From NCBI GenBank assembly GCA_947041065.1, contig CAMRCV010000022.1:1-7238 (forward strand): a stretch of DNA of 7,238 nt. Reading direction: 5' to 3'. This DNA is from an uncultured Mycoplasma sp. GTDB lineage: Bacteria; Bacillota_I; Bacilli_A; Mycoplasmatales; Metamycoplasmataceae. Positions 1 through 7,238 of this stretch are shown piece by piece; the stretch's first letter is position 1; the number at the start of each line of letters is the position of its first letter. The translations under genes were made by a program, and so were the position numbers. The notes beneath the pieces were generated by a model, which did not search any database, had not been told where the DNA came from, and saw nothing but the letters and a program-made list of their open reading frames with translations.

Positions 1-297
1 GATAAATCTAAAATAATTCCAGTAGCAATTGCAAATCCAAAGCTATTGCCACCAATTGGTATAGTTGAATGAACTTCATTAGTTGAAAACGAAGGAAACA
101 ATTACTTAATTATTGATTCATTTATAAAATTATTAGACAACGCTCTTAACAATGGACATGAAGTAGAATTTTTCAACGGAACATTATTAGTTAGAGGAAT
201 TAGTGGAATTACTTCATTATTTGTTGATGAAAAAGCAGCAATTAGTTTTAACAAACTAGTACTTTCTTTAGCAAGTAATCCAAAAAAAGCAAAATAA
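1..297 (+). CDS. 3' end of small F1-like ATPase cluster protein, possibly epsilon-like (partial)
   Basis: The last 98 residues of a gene that begins before the window. Reading frame 1 is open to TAA at 295-297, with one TGA at 70-72 read as Trp (local sequence GIVEWTSL). No membrane segment or signal is visible in this part. A stretch near residues 55-77, FFNGTLLVRGIS followed by ITSLFVDEKA, has the alternating pattern and position of the last strands of the F1 epsilon beta-sandwich (compare the E. coli epsilon stretch ending in VTVLAD). If so, only about 22 residues follow, ending in a basic NPKKAK tail, where E. coli epsilon has two helices. The gene sits 26 bases upstream of the gamma-like gene and in the same direction, so it is probably part of the ATPase operon. 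From memory, Type 2 clusters place an epsilon-like gene about here. The reading frame is certain; the family assignment is tentative. Confidence 0.6.
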
Positions 298-323
298 AAT
301 AAATTTAAAGAAGGGGGTTTCAT

Positions 324-1346
324 ATGAAATTAAAAGAAGTTAAAGATAAATCAGAAAAATTGTCTTTCTTTTTAAACTTTGTTGACATATCTAAAATACG
401 TGTTTTACAATTATTAAATCAAGAAATAAATAAGTTAGAAAATATTCAAAATTTAAAAACAGTTAATTTAAATTTACTAAATGCAGTAGAAGAACGTTGA
501 TTTGTTAAAAGAGGAATAATGTTTTTTGACAGAGATGAAAAAGAAGTTAAAAAAACTAAAATAGATTCTACAATGTATTTTTTAGTTGATCCAAAAAAAC
601 TAGATGTATATTCAAAAAACATGCTAGAAAAATTAGAAGAAACTCTAATTAAAACAGTAACTCCAAATGATTACATTATTACTTTTGGTTCTAATGTAAA
701 TATGATTTGTCAAAAATTAGAATTAAATGTTATTGAACATTTTGAATATTCTTCTTTTGAAAACTTAGAAGAACTTTCTCAAAAAGTAAGTGCATTAATT
801 GAGATTGGACTAAAAAATAATTTATTCAGTAAAGCTTTAATGTTAATTACTCAAGCTTCTAACTTACATAGTGAGCCTGTTGTTTCAAAACAAATCTTAC
901 CTTTTGAAAACATTTTGTCAAACTCTAACGAGAAGAAACAAAAAGCAAGAACTGACAATGCTGAACCACTTGATGAAACAAAAACAAGTTCTCTTCATGA
1001 ATATATCTTAAATCATAAAAAAATTATGTCAAATATTAATATTGATAAAGCTGAATGAAATCCTAATATCTATGTATTGTATGAACAATTAACAAAAACG
1101 ATTATTAAGCAAAACATTTATGAAACTAAAATTCTTAGTAACATTGAACAGTACAATCTAGAACTTCAATTACTTGAAGAGAAAAAAAATAAATTGACTG
1201 AACAACAATTTGATCTAAGAATGCTTTATAACAGAACTAGAAAAGAAGAAGCAACGATGCAATCATTGCTATTGTATGCAGCATTTAAACTAAGAGAAGA
1301 AGAAGAAGAATTTCCCTTAGTGAAAATTACAAGGGGCGGTGAATAA
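324..1346 (+). CDS. F1-like ATPase gamma-like subunit (central stalk)
   Basis: Predicted rotor shaft of the F1-like ATPase, 340 residues against about 290 for standard gamma. TGA encodes Trp59 (498-500) and Trp245 (1056-1058). The start is ATG 324, with AGAAGGGGG at 309-317. The N-terminal helix (about residues 1-55) matches the first long gamma helix. The middle follows the gamma fold: a stretch with ITFGSN, then KALMLITQASN and QILPFE, lines up with E. coli IGSK, KLYIVSNKF and QLLPLP. WNPNIYVLYEQL at 245-256 aligns with YEPDPKALLDTL. The final helix contains LYNRTRKEEATMQSLL (YNRTR at 302-306), close to the hallmark YNKARQASITQEL. Two oddities: the glycine-rich DRGLCGG loop of standard gamma is missing, and about 15 residues with five consecutive Glu extend past the usual C-terminus. 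The stop codon overlaps the next start by one base (TAATG). Gamma homology is strong; the role is inferred from the family. Confidence 0.88.
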
Positions 1347-1945
1347 TGGCTAATGACAAAAGAGAATTAACATTAACCACAGCTATTAATCCTGATTTAT
1401 TAAAATCAATCTATTTAGATGAAAGTCAAGTAATTGTTGATATAACAATATTGACTGTGGATTACAAACCTGTTGAATTGTTACTGGGGATGCCTTTCAA
1501 AAGTAAAGGAAGCACCTCAGATCTTATAACAATTTATGATGTAGCAGCGCTAGTTGTTAAATATAGAGAAAAAGAATCTTCATCAAAAGAAGAAAAAACA
1601 AGTTTCGTTATGGCTGAAGATGTAATGAGAGTGTCAAATCAATTAGGGGATTTGGTTATGTTGAATGGTAAGTTTGATATAATTCCTGATAAGATGCTAA
1701 TTCAAATTTATAAAAACTTTTCAAATTTGAAAACAATTAATTTGGAAGAACTGGAAGATATGTTAGAAATTTCTAAAAATCAACCAGCACTAAAAGAATA
1801 TAGTCAGTTATCGAATTATTTCTCGGCAGAGAATTATTCTAAAAACAATAATGTATTCAAGCTTTTAGAGCATCAAGATGATGTGATTAAAGTGTCTAAA
1901 AAAGTATTATTGAAATCAATAGTAGCATGAGAAATAAGGAAATAA
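1346..1945 (+). CDS. Unrecognised soluble protein of the F1-like ATPase cluster
   Basis: A 199-residue protein that I cannot assign to a standard F1 or Fo family. The start is ATG 1346, sharing one base with the gamma stop; AAGGGG at 1331-1336 and GGTGA at 1338-1342 lie upstream. TGA at 1928-1930 is read as Trp195, and the true end is AWEIRK at TAA 1943-1945. There is no signal peptide or membrane helix, so it should be cytosolic. The first half looks strand-rich (stretches such as VIVDITILTV and DLITIYDVAALVVKY). The second half looks helical and charged. Its place between gamma and alpha, with translational coupling, argues for a stalk or accessory subunit. In the published description of these clusters one non-membrane protein has no known relatives, and from memory this slot corresponds to the MSC_0620 family in M. 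mycoides. An epsilon-like role is an alternative if the gene at 1-297 is not epsilon-like. Confidence 0.72.
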
Positions 1946-1953
1946 GAAATAAG
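1931..1953 (+). repeat. Triplicated GAAATAAG microrepeat ahead of the alpha-like gene
   Basis: Three copies of GAAATAAG start at 1931, 1939 and 1946, the last sharing its first G with the end of the second copy. The array covers the last codons and stop of the preceding gene and runs directly into the AAGGGG ribosome binding site (1951-1956) of the alpha-like gene at 1962, with five bases of spacing. A change in copy number would alter the preceding C-terminus and the gap between the two genes, but not the distance from ribosome site to start. It may be chance in an AT-rich genome. Confidence 0.6.
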
Positions 1954-1961
1954 GGGTATTT

Positions 1962-5595
<3,634 letters not shown>

Positions 5596-5634
5596 TTAAA
5601 TATAATTAATCAATAGGATTAAGGAAATATAATT

Positions 5635-5663
5635 AAAGAAACACTATTGAAAGGTGTTTTTTT
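5635..5663 (+). terminator. Rho-independent terminator after the beta-like gene
   Basis: An inverted repeat pairs 5635-5645 with 5653-5663 (core AAACAC / GTGTTT, 11 pairs including two G-T) around the loop ATTGAAA. The right arm ends in seven T (5657-5663). It lies 40 bases after the beta-like stop and before the promoter of the next unit, so it is well placed to end the ATPase operon. The stem is AT-rich and weak, as is usual in mycoplasmas. Confidence 0.72.
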
Positions 5664-5670
5664 AATAATA

Positions 5671-5690
5671 AAATACAAATTTTTGTATTT
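5671..5690. repeat. 20-base dyad between terminator and promoter
   Basis: AAATACAAA (5671-5679) and its exact reverse complement TTTGTATTT (5682-5690) are separated by two T. The dyad starts seven bases after the terminator and ends 26 bases before the extended -10 at 5717, so it covers roughly the -35 to -60 region of that promoter. It could be an operator, a second weak hairpin or chance. No regulator is visible in the window. Confidence 0.45.
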
Positions 5691-5716
5691 AAAAGAATAT
5701 TATAATAATCAATTTA

Positions 5717-5725
5717 TGATATAAT
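5717..5725 (+). promoter_or_regulatory. Extended -10 promoter for the surface-protein unit
   Basis: TGATATAAT is a perfect TGnTATAAT extended -10 box. No good -35 is visible at the usual spacing, which fits mycoplasma promoters that depend mainly on the -10 element. Transcription should start near 5732, about 38 bases ahead of the small ORF at 5770. A second TATAAT at 5701-5706 is a weaker alternative. Confidence 0.6.
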
Positions 5726-5769
5726 TTTAAATATTTAAAAAAGTAAATGTAAATATAAAGGTTTAAAAC

Positions 5770-5880
5770 ATGTTTGAAAGAAAAAAAAATAAGAAAAAAA
5801 ATAATATATTAATTAGTGGATTAGTATTTGCAATCATTTCAGTTTTTGCAATTACTTTGTTAATCTTTTTAGTAATTTAA
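5770..5880 (+). CDS. 36-residue single-helix membrane protein
   Basis: A short ORF from ATG 5770 to TAA 5878-5880. AAAGG at 5757-5761 lies eight bases before the start, and the extended -10 promoter lies about 45 bases upstream. Residues 1-12 are strongly basic (MFERKKNKKKNN). Residues 13-36 are almost wholly hydrophobic (ILISGLVFAIISVFAITLL and onward), enough for one membrane helix, with the basic end predicted inside. There is no Cys, so no lipid anchor. The split into a charged head and a hydrophobic tail, plus promoter and ribosome site, argues that it is a real gene. Runs of nine and eight A (5781-5789 and 5794-5801) fall in the basic part and could slip. I recognise no family. It could be a regulatory or stabilising micropeptide, or a decayed remnant of a larger membrane protein. 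Confidence 0.6.
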   Translation: MFERKKNKKKNNILISGLVFAIISVFAITLLIFLVI

Positions 5881-5928
5881 TTATATTAAAATAATTCACT
5901 TATCAAATACAAGAACATAGAGGTTAAA

Positions 5929-6387
5929 ATGAAAAACAAAAATACTAAATTAGCATTAATAACATTTGGTGCAGTCGTTGCAGTTGCTACACCTGCGATT
6001 GTAATTGCATCAATTTATGCTTATAATACTAATAAGATGTCAACAGCTGAAAAACAATTGATCAGTTTTTTTGATAAAGAAGAAGCTTCTTTATTTGAAA
6101 AAAATAACTTCGTCATTTCAGAACCTGAAGTGAGTTTGAATGGTCAATATTTAGTTGATAATATATCTACTAATAATGTAACTTTTTCTAAGCAAACAGA
6201 ATTAAATAATTATTCTTATAATATTGAAATAACAAAAATTAACATTAATTCCAAAGAAGCTAATTTAAGTTTTGAATATGTTGTTTCTTTAATTACTGAT
6301 TCAACAGTTAAGATAACTAAAACAAGTCAAGTTTATTCTGAATATAGTTCTTTCGACGGTTACAAACCTTTTGACAAATTAAAATAA
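5929..6387 (+). CDS. Membrane-anchored surface protein with one lipoprotein-17-like domain
   Basis: A 152-residue protein starting at ATG 5929, with AGAGG five bases upstream (5919-5923), ending at TAA 6385-6387. After a basic start, MKNKNTK, a hydrophobic segment at about 8-32 (rich in Ala, Val and Ile) serves as an uncleaved signal anchor. No Cys is present, so it is not a lipoprotein. The rest should be extracellular. Residues about 70-148 contain NNVTFSKQ, YNIEITKININ, LSFEYVVSLIT and FDGYKPFD. This strand pattern, ending near an aromatic-Gly-aromatic-Lys motif, resembles the repeated domain of mycoplasma 'lipoprotein 17' variable surface proteins, where the usual ending is GFKT. The next gene begins 25 bases later and carries a similar domain, so the two are probably paralogues sharing one transcript. 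Family assignment rests on pattern only; the function is unknown. Confidence 0.78.
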   Translation: MKNKNTKLALITFGAVVAVATPAIVIASIYAYNTNKMSTAEKQLISFFDKEEASLFEKNNFVISEPEVSLNGQYLVDNISTNNVTFSKQTELNNYSYNIEITKININSKEANLSFEYVVSLITDSTVKITKTSQVYSEYSSFDGYKPFDKLK

Positions 6388-6394
6388 TAACCAG

Positions 6395-6408
6395 AAGTTG
6401 TAAGTTGT
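6395..6408 (+). repeat. Tandem AAGTTGT heptamer in the leader of the lipoprotein gene
   Basis: Two exact copies of AAGTTGT (6395-6401 and 6402-6408) fill most of the 25-base gap between the membrane-anchored protein and the lipoprotein start at 6413. No convincing Shine-Dalgarno sequence lies at normal spacing before that ATG; AGAAG at 6393-6397 is 15 bases away. The in-frame stop TAA at 6401-6403 rules out an upstream ATG start. Confidence 0.55.
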
Positions 6409-6412
6409 TATT

Positions 6413-7238
6413 ATGAGTAAAAATAAATTTTTTTTAAAGCGAACAATGTTGTTATCAACAATACTTTCTCCTATCATTGTCTTATCTTCTTGCAGTAGTG
6501 AGGGTGATACGTCAATCAATTTAATAAATGATTTTTTACAAAATAATGAAATCCTTATTACACCAATTAAAGATAAAGAAGTAGAGATATTAAAATATCC
6601 TGCAAAATTATATTTGGATGATCCAATAAATTCATTATCTAACTTTGAATTAACAAAAGACTTTCAAGAAATTTTAGTCGGTAAAAATATTGATGTTAAA
6701 TTCGAATTTTCAAAAATATTAGACGGTACTAAAATTGAGTTTAGGGTTTTGGTGACGATTGATAATAACGTTATAGAAACAACGTCAATAGTTTCAGGTT
6801 TTAAAACTTGACAACAATACTCTAGAGAAGCAACATCTTATTTACAAAACTTAAATGTAATTGATGATCATAAAATGAAATATACTTTAAAGGATTTTTT
6901 GAATCTTTTTTTACCTGAAAAAAACCAAATGGCAGACTTTCAAAATATTCTAGATATCAATTGTCCGCCTGGGTTTGAATTTAGTTTCAATACAGACATC
7001 AAAACAATGAGATATGATTTTAATAATCAAAAATTAGTAATTGGTAGCTTTTCTTCTAAAAACTCAACAAAAAATGAATTATCAATATCAATAAAAAACA
7101 ATTTTAAAAATTCTAGTAAACCACTTTATGTTTTTGTTGTTGATGACGAAGGTGTAAAAATCAATTCTGAAGATAATTTGGGTATTAATGCAGAAGTAAT
7201 GTTTATTAATAGAACAACAGATAATGTAATAAGATTTA
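6413..7238 (+). CDS. Surface lipoprotein with lipoprotein-17-like domain (3' end beyond the window)
   Basis: The first 275 residues of a lipoprotein, open to the window end. TGA at 6809-6811 is Trp133. The signal peptide has a basic start (MSKNKFFLKR), a hydrophobic core and the lipobox LSSC with Cys27, so the mature protein should be lipidated at Cys27 and displayed on the cell surface. Residues about 30-132 form a domain with SNFELTKDF, VKFEFSKI, IEFRVLVTI and the closing SGFKT (about 128-132). This closing motif is typical of the mycoplasma 'lipoprotein 17' surface domain. A helical linker follows (about 133-170). A second region (about 180-275) includes Cys184 in DINCPPGF and further beta-rich sequence. 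A run of eight T at 6428-6435 lies in codons 6-8. It follows a similar domain protein by 25 bases. Lipoprotein status is secure; domain family is by pattern; ligand and role are unknown. Confidence 0.85.

Noticed and set aside
102..323. Minus-strand reading frame of 73 codons
   Set aside because: It lies opposite the coding end of the small protein at 1-297 and the gamma leader, with no ribosome site or recognisable product.
322..332. Shared start context CATATGAAATT at the gamma-like (324) and beta-like (3559) genes
   Set aside because: Eleven AT-rich bases around Met-Lys starts can easily agree by chance; no further similarity extends from it.
5857..5887. Second promoter (TTGTTA, 19 bases, TATATT) ahead of the gene at 5929
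   Set aside because: Poor match and long spacing in AT-rich sequence, partly inside the small ORF; not strong enough to list as a feature.

Overview
The window comes from a mycoplasma (class Mollicutes), most likely of the Hominis group. It is very AT-rich and densely packed, and all genes lie on the + strand. In-frame TGA codons fall inside otherwise intact, conserved genes, and all eight tryptophans I can place are TGA; I find no TGG codon in any frame I read. Read with the standard code, almost every gene would look broken. Read with genetic code 4, all are intact.

Positions 1-5595 hold the downstream part of a gene cluster for an F1-like ATPase that is not the housekeeping F1Fo ATP synthase. 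The order is: the 3' end of a small protein that may be epsilon-like (1-297), a gamma-like subunit (324-1346), a soluble protein I do not recognise (1346-1945), an alpha-like subunit (1962-3569), and a beta-like subunit with an extra N-terminal region of about 195 residues (3559-5595). The genes overlap or lie within 26 bases of each other, and each of the four complete ones has a strong AAGGGG-type ribosome binding site. There is no delta, a, b or c gene. This matches the seven-gene 'F1-like X0' clusters described in mycoplasmas. Adjacent alpha and beta genes at the 3' end suggest the Type 2 form (M. mycoides MSC_0618-0624 region, order recalled from memory), which elsewhere is linked to the MIB-MIP immunoglobulin-cleavage system. 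The related Type 3 form powers gliding in M. mobile. The membrane genes of the X0 sector would lie just upstream of the window.

Positions 5596-5769 separate this operon from the next. They hold a rho-independent terminator, a short dyad and an extended -10 promoter.

Positions 5770-7238 hold a surface-protein unit: a 36-residue single-helix membrane protein, a 152-residue protein with one N-terminal membrane anchor, and the first 275 residues of a lipoprotein. The last two carry similar beta-rich domains resembling the mycoplasma 'lipoprotein 17' family and look like paralogues with different anchors.

The strongest leads are the beta-subunit extension, which seems to hold two helix-extended-loop-helix motifs like those at the N-terminus of Rho, and the set of remodelled or missing parts across the F1-like subunits. 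Together these suggest an ATPase coupled to something other than proton flow.
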